Source: Bacteroidota bacterium
GTDB taxonomy: Bacteria > Bacteroidota > Bacteroidia > Chitinophagales > Chitinophagaceae
Length of the DNA stretch: 64,000 nucleotides
Assembly (NCBI GenBank): GCA_018267575.1
Contig: JAFDYF010000001.1
Location: 62,001 to 126,000, forward strand
Direction: 5' to 3'
The position numbers and the translations under genes are program-made. Numbering within the stretch: position 1 is the stretch's first letter; each line of letters begins with the position of its first letter. The notes below the pieces were generated by a model. The model had not been told where the DNA came from and ran no database searches. It saw only the letters and a program-made list of their open reading frames with translations. Shown here in pieces: positions 36,786 through 45,169 of this stretch.

Positions 36786-38330
36786 ATGAAGCAGTTTGGG
36801 GCATACCTGATTTTTGCTATACTGCAAAGCATGCCTATTTTATCGTCGGCACAGCAACTTCTTTATTCTCCTTTTAGTGAAGATCGGTCGGTTCAACATT
36901 ATGAAGTGGCGGGAAAAACAAGTGACTATTATTGGGTATTAAAACAAAAACAAGTTTTTTCAAAACATAAGTCCATATCCGAAACGGGTTTTGAAGTTTA
37001 TGATAGCAGGCTACGCTTAACAAATTCATTTTGGGGTCTTAGCCTTCCTGACAATGCATTGAAAGAATACCTGGTTGCTGGCAATGATTATTTTGACCGG
37101 TTGTTGATATTGACGGAACAGAATAAAACCCTTGTTCACCTAAAGCGCTTTTTACAGAACGGTACCGATGCAGGAGCGGGGAAGATTATCGCCGATTTCC
37201 CATTCGTTGAAAACGGCAGTCGTTTTTTGTTGCTCCGTTCGGAGGATAGAAGAAAAATCCTTTTTCTTTGTTTTGAGTCCATCCCAGAATCTTCCCCTAG
37301 GATCCTTGCCCTTCTTTTCAATGAAAATTGGGATCTGGTATACAATCGGCTTTATGAAAGCCCCACATTCTCCCAACCCATGAAACAGGATGATTTTATC
37401 AGCTATCCCATCGAAAATTATAGCAATTGCCCCATACAATTGGCTGATAATGGCCAATGGCTGATGTCGGCGCCTTCCCGGTTCAATAATAATTTTCTTC
37501 TTTTTCATTTTTGTGGTGACGACAACAGCTTTTCATATAAAGAAATCAAAATGACGCCTTCCAGCCAACTAGAGGATGAAGCGATATCCATCAATAATGT
37601 TACTGGTGAAGCCTTTGCTGGACTGCTTTCTAAATTTCATTACACAGCATTAAAAACCGTACAGGTGGTTCATTATTCCATGGAAAAACAAGGCTTTGAT
37701 TTTGATACCAGTTACCGCTTCAATAGCCTGTCGGGAAAAAAGCTGAAAAGCAATAACCTGGTGCATGAACGTTTTGTTGCTGTGCCGGGAAAAGGATTTC
37801 TTTTATTGAGGGAATATGGCAATACCTATGATTACGATTTGAATTCGGATGGCTGGGATCCCGAAGTATTTTTTGCTACCGCTTCTTTGAGTGAAGACCC
37901 CATACACTTGCGTTTTAATAATGAGGGCTATGCCCGTTTTAATAAATTGGCAGGGGCTGGGAATAGCTATGCCCGTGGAAACCTGAGTTTGTTTTTTTTA
38001 CCCGGCAAACAAAATGACAGTAGCTGGAGCGGGTTGATGGACAAGCAACAAACTACAGATATGAACAATCCCAATCTTTCTTATCTTTTTATACCAGCTA
38101 AAGATAAGTTGGCCTTGCTTTACAATAGTTTTTTCTCGAGCGGGGATCAATATGGCTCATCCCTATTTTTGGATGACCAAGGGCATGAGCTCCAAAACAA
38201 CGGTGGGGTTGTATACTGGAAAATGAGATTGGTTCTAAATTTTAAGGAAGCAAAGCAAATTGATGGTAGTGAATTTGCCGTGCCTTATCAAAACAACCAA
38301 AGAAGCGGATTCGCGATTATCCGCTTTTGA
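36786..38330 (+). CDS. Hypothetical secreted protein (514 aa)
   Basis: The ATG at 36786 gives a signal peptide (MKQFGAYLIFAILQSMPILS then SAQ). The mature 490 residues are rich in aromatic and Asp/Asn residues with repeated motifs of a strand-turn kind (for example LLFHFCGDDN and FLLLREYGNTYDYD), suggesting a beta-propeller or similar beta fold. I recognise no family. It ends nine bases from the convergent kdsB. Its divergent start beside the KdnB-like gene may mean shared regulation. A GTG at 36771 is possible but would put charged residues before the signal. Confidence 0.75.
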   Translation: MKQFGAYLIFAILQSMPILSSAQQLLYSPFSEDRSVQHYEVAGKTSDYYWVLKQKQVFSKHKSISETGFEVYDSRLRLTNSFWGLSLPDNALKEYLVAGNDYFDRLLILTEQNKTLVHLKRFLQNGTDAGAGKIIADFPFVENGSRFLLLRSEDRRKILFLCFESIPESSPRILALLFNENWDLVYNRLYESPTFSQPMKQDDFISYPIENYSNCPIQLADNGQWLMSAPSRFNNNFLLFHFCGDDNSFSYKEIKMTPSSQLEDEAISINNVTGEAFAGLLSKFHYTALKTVQVVHYSMEKQGFDFDTSYRFNSLSGKKLKSNNLVHERFVAVPGKGFLLLREYGNTYDYDLNSDGWDPEVFFATASLSEDPIHLRFNNEGYARFNKLAGAGNSYARGNLSLFFLPGKQNDSSWSGLMDKQQTTDMNNPNLSYLFIPAKDKLALLYNSFFSSGDQYGSSLFLDDQGHELQNNGGVVYWKMRLVLNFKEAKQIDGSEFAVPYQNNQRSGFAIIRF

Positions 38331-38338
38331 TCGAGCAT

Positions 38339-39064
38339 TTATTTCGCTAATAATTTCTCAGCCCGTTGTAAGTCCTCGACAGTGTCTATCTCAATACCCA
38401 TATATTCTGTTACCACCATTTTCATGGGAACGCCATTTTCCAGATAACGCAGGCATTCCACTTTTTCCGCTGCTTCCAATGGCGTGATAGGCCAGTTGGT
38501 AAAATCAAGCAGTGCCTGTTTACGGAAGGCATACACACCAATATGTTCGTAATAAATACTGGCAATATTTTTATCCCTTGGATAAGGGATCACACTGCGA
38601 CTAAAAAAAAGAGCGTTCATGTTTTTATCAACCGCCACTTTCACATAGTTTGGGTCGTCTATGAGTTTTTGGTCTTTCAATATTTGCATCAAAGAAGCTA
38701 CCTGCACATTTTTATCTTCCTTAAAAACATCCAATAGTTTTTTTAAAGGTTCTGCTTGCACAAAAGGCTCATCTCCCTGTATATTCAGCACGATATCCAC
38801 GTCCATATCTTCCACAGCTTCGGCAATTCGGTCGCTGCCGCTCTCATGTTCCCGCATACTCATTTTTGCACTGCCCCCATGGGAAACGATTTCTTGATAG
38901 ATGATGTCACTGTCCGTCACTACCATTACTTCATCGAATAGCCCTGTCTGAACCGCATTATCATGAGTGTGCCGGATCACCGTTTTGTCGCCAAGGGTCT
39001 GCATCAGTTTGGCCGGAAAGCGGGTGGCGGCATAGCGGGCGGGGATCATTGCAATAATCTTCAT
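38339..39064 (-). CDS. kdsB: 3-deoxy-manno-octulosonate cytidylyltransferase
   Basis: KdsB activates Kdo with CTP for lipopolysaccharide inner-core synthesis. The N-terminal nucleotide-binding signature [17 protein letters not shown], the catalytic [10 protein letters not shown] and the block YPLDKN-like [22 protein letters not shown] are present. A start at the ATG 39064 gives 241 residues, the normal length; a TATTTTTG box (39079-39086 complement) precedes it, excluding the longer frame to 39100. Confidence 0.95.
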   Translation of the reverse strand: MKIIAMIPARYAATRFPAKLMQTLGDKTVIRHTHDNAVQTGLFDEVMVVTDSDIIYQEIVSHGGSAKMSMREHESGSDRIAEAVEDMDVDIVLNIQGDEPFVQAEPLKKLLDVFKEDKNVQVASLMQILKDQKLIDDPNYVKVAVDKNMNALFFSRSVIPYPRDKNIASIYYEHIGVYAFRKQALLDFTNWPITPLEAAEKVECLRYLENGVPMKMVVTEYMGIEIDTVEDLQRAEKLLAK

Positions 39065-39078
39065 GAAATTCGTTTGGG

Positions 39079-39086
39079 CAAAAATA
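39079..39086 (-). promoter_or_regulatory. -7 promoter box of kdsB
   Basis: TATTTTTG on the minus strand ends 14 bases before the kdsB ATG and matches TAnnTTTG. Confidence 0.55.
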
Positions 39087-39223
39087 AGAGAAGATAACAC
39101 AGAACCTTGTCAGAATAAAAAAATTTGATTTTTTAAATGGATGGTTTGCTGATAAATTTTTTTATATTTATATGTCTAACAGATAGCCCTGCCGGAATAT
39201 TCACGTCTTCCAAATTTATTGCT

Positions 39224-40672
39224 ATGCAAACTAGTGAACTGGTAAACAATTACCATGTGGAAAACAGCACATGGGATGAAATGTACAAGGATGCTTCTGT
39301 TAGGGACCAATACAAGGGCGTTGTGGATTTCATGCAGCAGTTGAGCATCGACGAACTGAACAAAAAAGAAGAACTGGCTCGGGGGCTGTTCATGAGCCAG
39401 GGCATTACCTTCACCGTGTACAGTAGTGGTGAGGGAATCGAAAAAATTTTCCCCTTCGATATCATTCCCCGCATTATTACCTCTACAGAATGGAAACATA
39501 TTGACGAAGGCATAAGACAGCGCCTAAAAGCATTGAACCTCTTTTTAAAGGATGTTTACAACGAGCAGTTTATTATCAAGGATGGGGTAGTTCCCGTGGA
39601 GATGATCTATAGCTGCCCACACTATCTCAGGGAAATGGTGCGCTTTCCCGTGCCACACGATATCTATGTGCATATTGCGGGCATAGACCTGATACGTAAC
39701 AACGACGGTAGTTTTTATATATTGGAAGACAATCTTCGTACACCCAGTGGCGTGAGTTACATGCTGGAGAACCGGGAAATCACCAAACGGCTTTTCCCCG
39801 ACCTGTTACCGAAGAACAATGTTCGCTCGGTGATGGAGTATCCCAATATTTTACATAAAAATTTAGTGTCCCTATCGCCCAAGCAGAACGCCAATCCCAC
39901 CATCGTGGTGTTGACGCCGGGCATTTACAATTCTGCTTATTTTGAACATACCACCCTTGCCAGATTGATGGGTGTGGAACTAGTAGAAGGCCGTGACCTG
40001 ACGGTGGATAACCATCGGGTGTACATGAAAACCACGGCTGGCCGCCAACAGGTGGATGTGATTTATAGAAGGGTGGATGATGAATTTTTGGACCCGCTCG
40101 TTTTTAATCCGGACAGTATGCTTGGTGTGGCAGGGCTCATGAGTGCCTATCGAAAAGGGAATGTGGCTATTGTGAACGCCATTGGAAATGGGGTAGCTGA
40201 CGACAAAGCCATCTACGCCTATGTGCCTGCCATGATCAAATATTATTTGAATGAAGACCCTATTCTGAAAAATGTGCCCACACATCAATTGGGAAATTTG
40301 GAAGAACGTGATTATGTGTTCAAGAATATGAACAAGATGGTGATCAAAAAAACCAACGAAAGTGGTGGGTATGGTATGTTGATGGGTCATACGGCCACCG
40401 AAGAAGAAATCATCAAATATCAGGCAGAGATTGTCAAGGACCCACGACAATATATTGCACAGCCCATTATCAGTTTGTCATCCGCACCTTGCTATATGAA
40501 TGGGCAGTTGGTGCCTAGACGGGTTGACCTTCGTCCCTATGCGCTTTGCGGTCCCGGAGGAATTGAGATTGTACCCGGTGGGCTCACAAGGGTTGCCTTA
40601 AAAGAAGGGTCACTAGTGGTGAACTCTTCGCAAGGCGGGGGAAGCAAGGACACTTGGGTGCTAGCTGTTTAA
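39224..40672 (+). CDS. Circularly permuted ATP-grasp type 2 protein
   Basis: The 482-residue protein matches the circularly permuted ATP-grasp family (former DUF404/DUF407), predicted to form peptide or amide bonds. Visible landmarks are YILEDNLRTPSGVSYMLENR (about residues 165-184), VVLTPGIYNSAYFEH, the lysine and glycine-rich loop VIKKTNESGGYGMLMG (374-389), RRVDLRPYAL and the closing GGLTRVALKEGSLVVNSSQG with GSKDTWVL. It is the first gene of a three-gene set with an alpha-E protein and a transglutaminase. In other bacteria such sets are linked to predicted peptide synthesis or tagging. The ATG at 39224 follows an AT-rich leader; the 29 residues of the longer frame look non-coding. Confidence 0.92.
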   Translation: MQTSELVNNYHVENSTWDEMYKDASVRDQYKGVVDFMQQLSIDELNKKEELARGLFMSQGITFTVYSSGEGIEKIFPFDIIPRIITSTEWKHIDEGIRQRLKALNLFLKDVYNEQFIIKDGVVPVEMIYSCPHYLREMVRFPVPHDIYVHIAGIDLIRNNDGSFYILEDNLRTPSGVSYMLENREITKRLFPDLLPKNNVRSVMEYPNILHKNLVSLSPKQNANPTIVVLTPGIYNSAYFEHTTLARLMGVELVEGRDLTVDNHRVYMKTTAGRQQVDVIYRRVDDEFLDPLVFNPDSMLGVAGLMSAYRKGNVAIVNAIGNGVADDKAIYAYVPAMIKYYLNEDPILKNVPTHQLGNLEERDYVFKNMNKMVIKKTNESGGYGMLMGHTATEEEIIKYQAEIVKDPRQYIAQPIISLSSAPCYMNGQLVPRRVDLRPYALCGPGGIEIVPGGLTRVALKEGSLVVNSSQGGGSKDTWVLAV

Positions 40673-40800
40673 GTTGAGAGGTAATTTGGAATTAGGAATT
40701 GGGCTGATGAATGGAAAATCCTGCATTGAGCCTTTAGCGTTAAGCTTTGTGCCCGTTGTATTCTTTGCGTCCTTTGTGTGAAACAAAAAAAATCGAACGC

Positions 40801-41733
40801 ATGCTGAGTAGAGTTGCTGATAGTCTTTATTGGATGAGCCGTTACTTGGAAAGAACGGATGGCATTTTGCGGATGCTGAAAATCAACTATGCATCCTCGC
40901 AGGATGAGCTGACCGCATTTTCCTGGAAACCAGCGCTCCGGATTTTTACGTATATGGGCGAAGAGGAAATCAATGCCATTGCCCACAAGACAAGGGACGT
41001 GATCCAATACATGGTTACCGACAAAGAGAACCCAAACTCCGTCATGAACATTGTGACACATGCACGAGAAAATGCAAGGAGCGTTCAGGACCATATCACC
41101 AAGGAAATGTGGCAATGCCTAAACGATTTTTATCATACCGTACGCAACGAAAGGTTGGTGCAATGGATCAATAAAGAAGACCCCATAACCGTGCTGGACG
41201 TACTGATCAAACAGGGAGTTCTCTATTATGGTACTATGGATATTACCATGGCGCGGGGCGAAGGTTATGCATTTATCAATATCGGTAAGTTTCTGGAACG
41301 GGGTGTGCAGTCCGCCGATATATTGGATATCAAGTTCAGCGACATGGATTATGATTTCACCAAGACAGATACCACCTACTGGAAATATCTGTTGCTATCC
41401 ATTTCAGGATATGAACTCTACCTGAAAACCTATAGGAGTGGCTTTGACGCAAAAAATATTGTGGAGCAGATTGTGCTTAACAAAGATTTTCCAAGATCCA
41501 TCATTTATTCGATCAACCAACTGAACCGATATTTTACCCGGCTCAAAACAGAAGGGAATGCAGCCGCCTTCAACAAAATTGAATTTATGATTGGCAAGCT
41601 TCGGAGCGAGGTCAATTATTCCACTGTGGATATGATACAACAGAGGGGACTACATAACTACCTGACCAGCTTAAAAGAAGAGCTTTCTGATATCGCCAAT
41701 GCGCTCAGTCAAAATTATTTTGCATACTCTTAG
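40801..41733 (+). CDS. Alpha-E domain protein
   Basis: A 310-residue all-helical protein of the alpha-E family (former DUF403). It begins MLSRVADSLYWMSRYLERTD, the family's hallmark start, and continues with LLSISGYELYLKTYR and FPRSIIYSINQL. Its glutamates are thought to form a conserved helical core; no reaction is proven. It invariably travels with the ATP-grasp partner, sometimes as a fusion, so it is probably part of the same enzyme complex. The ATG at 40801 is chosen because the upstream 18 residues lie in low-complexity spacer. Confidence 0.92.
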   Translation: MLSRVADSLYWMSRYLERTDGILRMLKINYASSQDELTAFSWKPALRIFTYMGEEEINAIAHKTRDVIQYMVTDKENPNSVMNIVTHARENARSVQDHITKEMWQCLNDFYHTVRNERLVQWINKEDPITVLDVLIKQGVLYYGTMDITMARGEGYAFINIGKFLERGVQSADILDIKFSDMDYDFTKTDTTYWKYLLLSISGYELYLKTYRSGFDAKNIVEQIVLNKDFPRSIIYSINQLNRYFTRLKTEGNAAAFNKIEFMIGKLRSEVNYSTVDMIQQRGLHNYLTSLKEELSDIANALSQNYFAYS

Positions 41734-41810
41734 CACTAGGGTAAAAGGTATATGGTTGAGGGTAAGAGGAATACTCAAATAAATTATCAATAAAAGTTTT
41801 CAAACTATTT

Positions 41811-41818
41811 TACATTTG
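41811..41818 (+). promoter_or_regulatory. Possible -7 box before the transglutaminase gene
   Basis: TACATTTG, 31 bases before the ATG at 41850, could give the third gene of the set its own promoter. No -33 element is visible, so the call is tentative. Confidence 0.4.
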
Positions 41819-41849
41819 GAAGCTTAACTAAAATAGCAATCAATAGCTG

Positions 41850-42806
41850 ATGCCGCGTTTCAAGATCCACCACCTGACGAAGTATACCTATCTTTCTCCT
41901 GTAAGGGACAGTGCCAACCAGATCTTACTATACCCTTTCAACGATTCCTATCAGGAAGTGGTCAAACACGAACTTAATATTACAGGCGAACCTCATGTGG
42001 ATGTGTATCATGATTATTATGGCAATGAAGTAGGATCATTTATGAATTCGCAACCTCATGATGAACTAGTGATTGACCTGTTGACGGAAGTGATCACCCA
42101 CCCACACCCTGAAGCTAAGGATGATCGACCCGTAGCAGAACAGTGGGCAGAAATACAAAATATCTCAACACAATATCCTTATATCGATTTTTTGAAACCA
42201 GAAAACTTCAATGCCCATCAAGACTTGGCAGCGAGTGTGGAATCGATGGGCTCTGTATCCTGCACCCCTTTGCAGGCAGCCAAAAAAATGAGCGGGTTCA
42301 TCTTCGAAAACTTCAACTATATCAAGGGCATAACCAGTGTAGAAACCACCTTGGACGAAGTATGGAAACTGAAGGCAGGCGTTTGTCAGGACTTTGCGCA
42401 TGTACTTTTGGAAATGCTAAAGACAATCAAGATCCCTGCCCGCTATGTGAGTGGCTATATCTGTCCCAATAAAACGGGGCTTCGCGGTGAGGGCGCCACA
42501 CATGCCTGGGTTGAAGCCTATATCCCTTTTTATGGTTGGCTGGGTCTAGACCCTACCAATAATTGTATTGTTGACGATCTTCACGTGAGGTTGGCTATTG
42601 GCAGAAGTTTTAATGATTGCTCTCCGGTAAGGGGAACCTACAAAGGAACATCGACCCATTCTTTGGAAGTGGGTGTGGCTGTTTCTTACGAAGATGGAAG
42701 AACCAGTCATGAAGCACCTACCGTATTGACCCCGCAGCCGCAAACTCCCGGTGTGAATGTAAATTCTTATAGAAAATATATGGAGATGATACAGCAGCAA
42801 CAGTGA
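41850..42806 (+). CDS. Transglutaminase-like cysteine protease of the ATP-grasp/alpha-E set
   Basis: The bacterial transglutaminase-like N-terminal beta domain (about residues 1-85, starting FKIHHLTKYTYLSPV) precedes a papain-like transglutaminase core. The catalytic triad is complete: Cys179 in AGVCQDFAHV, His218 in GATHAWVEAY and Asp234 in WLGLDPTNN. These enzymes are predicted to cleave or transfer peptides and accompany ATP-grasp/alpha-E genes. About 116 bases separate it from the alpha-E gene. The last 40 residues are low complexity. Confidence 0.92.
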   Translation: MPRFKIHHLTKYTYLSPVRDSANQILLYPFNDSYQEVVKHELNITGEPHVDVYHDYYGNEVGSFMNSQPHDELVIDLLTEVITHPHPEAKDDRPVAEQWAEIQNISTQYPYIDFLKPENFNAHQDLAASVESMGSVSCTPLQAAKKMSGFIFENFNYIKGITSVETTLDEVWKLKAGVCQDFAHVLLEMLKTIKIPARYVSGYICPNKTGLRGEGATHAWVEAYIPFYGWLGLDPTNNCIVDDLHVRLAIGRSFNDCSPVRGTYKGTSTHSLEVGVAVSYEDGRTSHEAPTVLTPQPQTPGVNVNSYRKYMEMIQQQQ

Positions 42807-42855
42807 GGGTTTGGGGTAATTAGGAATAAGGTATTGGATCATTATCCAAATACTC

Positions 42856-43125
42856 TTACCCTTCATATTGTTCCTTGAGCAATTTTAATTGACCTTTACA
42901 GGAGTCTAATTCTGCTTTTATATTCGCGATTTCAGCTTTCCTATCCTCTTCTTCAAACTTGGCCATATCGCATTGTTGTAGATGTGCTGTCAATAATTTG
43001 GACATATATTGCACAGCGTCGAAAATATCGACCATGCCGCCAAACATTTTTTCCATTTCTTCTTTTGTAGTAGCGAAATTGTTGTTTGAGCCGCTGATTG
43101 AATTGATAATGACCATTTTTTTCAT
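42856..43125 (-). CDS. Hypothetical small coiled-coil protein
   Basis: The 89-residue protein has no signal peptide. The C-terminal half (about residues 55-86, EEEDRKAEIANIKAELDS then CKGQLKLLKEQ) is a clear heptad coiled coil. A middle helix contains EEMEKMFGGMVDIFDAVQYM. I know no family. It is transcribed divergently from an XRE-type regulator across a 193-bp AT-rich spacer with palindromes, so the two may be co-regulated and might interact through their coiled coils. Confidence 0.65.
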   Translation of the reverse strand: MKKMVIINSISGSNNNFATTKEEMEKMFGGMVDIFDAVQYMSKLLTAHLQQCDMAKFEEEDRKAEIANIKAELDSCKGQLKLLKEQYEG

Positions 43126-43268
43126 TTTATAAGATTAAAAAATTGGTTGCTGATAACGTTTATTGATAAAGTCAGAAAGAAGTCTTGTTTGCTTCTTTCC
43201 ATCCTACTTTTTTAAAAAATATTTTTGCTTTATCTTTCCTAACAAAAGACAAAAATAAAATAGAATAA

Positions 43269-43310
43269 TTGTATAAATACACAAAAATTGTATTTTTTGT
43301 CCACAAAAAA
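43269..43310 (+). promoter_or_regulatory. Promoter with overlapping palindromic operator of the XRE regulator
   Basis: TTG at 43269-43271, 19 bases, and TATTTTTTG at 43291-43299 resemble the phylum promoter. Overlapping the -7 region is a perfect palindrome, TTTTTTGT-CC-ACAAAAAA (43293-43310). A second inverted repeat, ACAAAAA-N6-TTTTTGT, occupies 43281-43300. Both lie just before the TTG start at 43319 and suit autorepression. Confidence 0.55.
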
Positions 43311-43318
43311 CATATTTA

Positions 43319-43726
43319 TTGGATATATTTAAAAAAAATCTCAAGTTTTTAAGAGAACGCAGAGGGGTGAAACAGAGTGATATGTTGGCTGAATTGGGTT
43401 TTAAACCAAGCAGGTGGAATAGCTACGAAAAATTGGGTGCGGAACCCAAATATATTGACCTAATTAAAATTGCATCCTACTTTGATACCAGTATTGATGA
43501 TTTGCTGACCAGGGATATTGAGGTAAATCAATTGAAAGACACTTTATTGAAGCCTTACGAAACAGAAAATATTGGAAATACAATGGCGAATGAAACTTGC
43601 AAAAAGTGCGAGTACAAAGATGAAATTATCAAGGCAAAAAATGGAGAAATAGAAGCGTTGAAAGCAGCACTGGAACATGCAGAGAAACGATTGCTTAGTC
43701 CAATAGATAAAAAAAACAAGAAATGA
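43319..43726 (+). CDS. XRE-family helix-turn-helix regulator with C-terminal coiled coil
   Basis: The first 65 residues are a lambda-repressor-like HTH: KNLKFLRERRGVKQSDMLAE, then KPSRWNSYEKLGAEPKYIDL and DTSIDDLLTRDI. The C-terminal part has ETCKKCEYKDEII, a CxxC that might bind metal or form disulfides, and a heptad-like helix (GEIEALKAALEHAEKRLL). The start is TTG at 43319, as the first ATG lies inside the HTH. It is divergent from a small coiled-coil gene and convergent with the desaturase-like gene. Its targets are unknown beyond likely autoregulation. Confidence 0.82.
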   Translation: MDIFKKNLKFLRERRGVKQSDMLAELGFKPSRWNSYEKLGAEPKYIDLIKIASYFDTSIDDLLTRDIEVNQLKDTLLKPYETENIGNTMANETCKKCEYKDEIIKAKNGEIEALKAALEHAEKRLLSPIDKKNKK

Positions 43727-43729
43727 TTG

Positions 43730-44575
43730 CTATTTTTCTTCACTAAATTTTGCACCCACCGGTGGCCGGTACTCATCAAAAGGAATGGTCAGGAGTTTTT
43801 TGATGCGATTGTTTTCTTCTTCTTTCATATAAATATCGATACCAAAATGCAATTGGTTGGTATCCTCCACATAAACATAGGTACCAAAAATGCGGTCCCA
43901 GAAAGTAAAAATATTGCCGTAGTTGGTATCCGTCAAAGGCTGGGTATAGTGATGGTGTACTTTGTGCAGGTTGGGTGAAACGATGAGCCAGCAAATGCTT
44001 TTATCCAACCATTTTGGCAAAGAAATATTGGCATGATTGAATTGCGACAATACCACCGAAAGAGATTGATATAGAAATACCAGCCAGATGGGGGCTCCCG
44101 CCACCAATACGGCAATTAAGGTAAAGATTGCCCTGAACACAGATTCTCCTGGATGATGACGGTTGGCCGTGGTGGTATCCACCCAAGTATCGGTATGATG
44201 GATGATATGGAATTTCCACATCCATTTAATTTTATGTTCCAACCAATGGATAAGCCAGGCACTGATCAGATCGAGAATCAGTAAGCCAATTATCACAAAC
44301 AACCATAAGTGAAGTGGGAAGATATAGAGCAAACCGAATTGGTTTGCACTACAATAATCGGAGGCCTTCACAATCATTGCTGCAAATGCAAAATTGATGA
44401 TGACCGTCGTGAAGGTGAAGAAAAGGTTCAATCCGGCATGGCGATATTTTTGGTATTTGAAACCGAACATGGGAATGATACCCTCCAAAACCCAAAAGAA
44501 AACCAGACCGCCAATCAAAATCAGCGAGCGTTGCCATGATTGGATATGCTGAAAAAATTGAACTATACTATCCAT
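43730..44575 (-). CDS. Sterol desaturase/fatty acid hydroxylase-family membrane enzyme
   Basis: A multi-pass membrane di-iron enzyme of 281 residues. The histidine clusters are visible: HWLEH (HxxxH), FHIIHH (HxxHH), the NRHHPGE box and LHKVHHH. It probably hydroxylates or desaturates a lipid; sphingolipid or ornithine-lipid type substrates are possible in this phylum. No lipid biosynthesis genes are adjacent. It is probably co-oriented with the DUF2007 gene 24 bases upstream, perhaps in one transcript. Confidence 0.88.
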   Translation of the reverse strand: MDSIVQFFQHIQSWQRSLILIGGLVFFWVLEGIIPMFGFKYQKYRHAGLNLFFTFTTVIINFAFAAMIVKASDYCSANQFGLLYIFPLHLWLFVIIGLLILDLISAWLIHWLEHKIKWMWKFHIIHHTDTWVDTTTANRHHPGESVFRAIFTLIAVLVAGAPIWLVFLYQSLSVVLSQFNHANISLPKWLDKSICWLIVSPNLHKVHHHYTQPLTDTNYGNIFTFWDRIFGTYVYVEDTNQLHFGIDIYMKEEENNRIKKLLTIPFDEYRPPVGAKFSEEK

Positions 44576-44599
44576 GGTCGATTTAAAATATTAAGAAGA

Positions 44600-45007
44600 T
44601 TATTCCTCGGTCGGTAGCTCTTCCAACTTAAACCCACAGGTGCCGCATTGAAAATATTTTTTTACCTCTGCTTCCTGCCCATTGACCAGCCTGAATTTCA
44701 ATTTCTCCCAAAATCCGGTTGGCTTTTGTACTAGCACTACCTGGTTCAGCGTATGTTGATGACAGTTGGGGCAGGCAATTGTTTGTAAAAATTCATTGTC
44801 GGAGGCATCCAAGATTTTGGTAGCAAGGTCCCATTGCCGTTTATCCACCATCAGTTTCATGCCACCAATGGCGGGGCTCAGTAAAGGATCGATGGTAATG
44901 GTATATTCATCCTTGATATAGCAGTTGATGCCCTTTTCTTTTAAAATCGAAAGTTGCATGTTCGCTTTTAGGTAATTATCGTATGATCGCAACTGAACTA
45001 AATCCAT
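44600..45007 (-). CDS. DUF2007 domain protein with C-terminal zinc ribbon
   Basis: The first 75 residues (LVQLRSYDNYLKANMQLSIL and GGMKLMVDKRQWDLATKIL) are a DUF2007 ferredoxin-like fold, often described as putative signal-transducing. Two CxxC pairs, CPNCH and CGTCG, about 45 residues apart, form a probable zinc ribbon. It is 135 residues long and cytoplasmic. The molecular function is unknown. It sits directly upstream of the sterol desaturase-like gene in the same direction. Confidence 0.75.
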   Translation of the reverse strand: MDLVQLRSYDNYLKANMQLSILKEKGINCYIKDEYTITIDPLLSPAIGGMKLMVDKRQWDLATKILDASDNEFLQTIACPNCHQHTLNQVVLVQKPTGFWEKLKFRLVNGQEAEVKKYFQCGTCGFKLEELPTEE

Positions 45008-45169
45008 CCTTGAAGTTAAATCAATTTTATCTATTATTCTGGATCAGATGGGTTTGAGGTAGAGAACGAAGGCTTAAGGTGTAAGGTGTAAGGTATGAGA
45101 CCCGATTGTTGGAAAGTCAGTACACCGGGAAGTAGTGCCTCTTGTATATTTCCTATTTGACCCTCATTT

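Noticed and set aside
42580..42596. Third parS-like site inside the transglutaminase gene
   Set aside because: Only the core TTCACGTGA matches; the outer bases do not form the palindrome.
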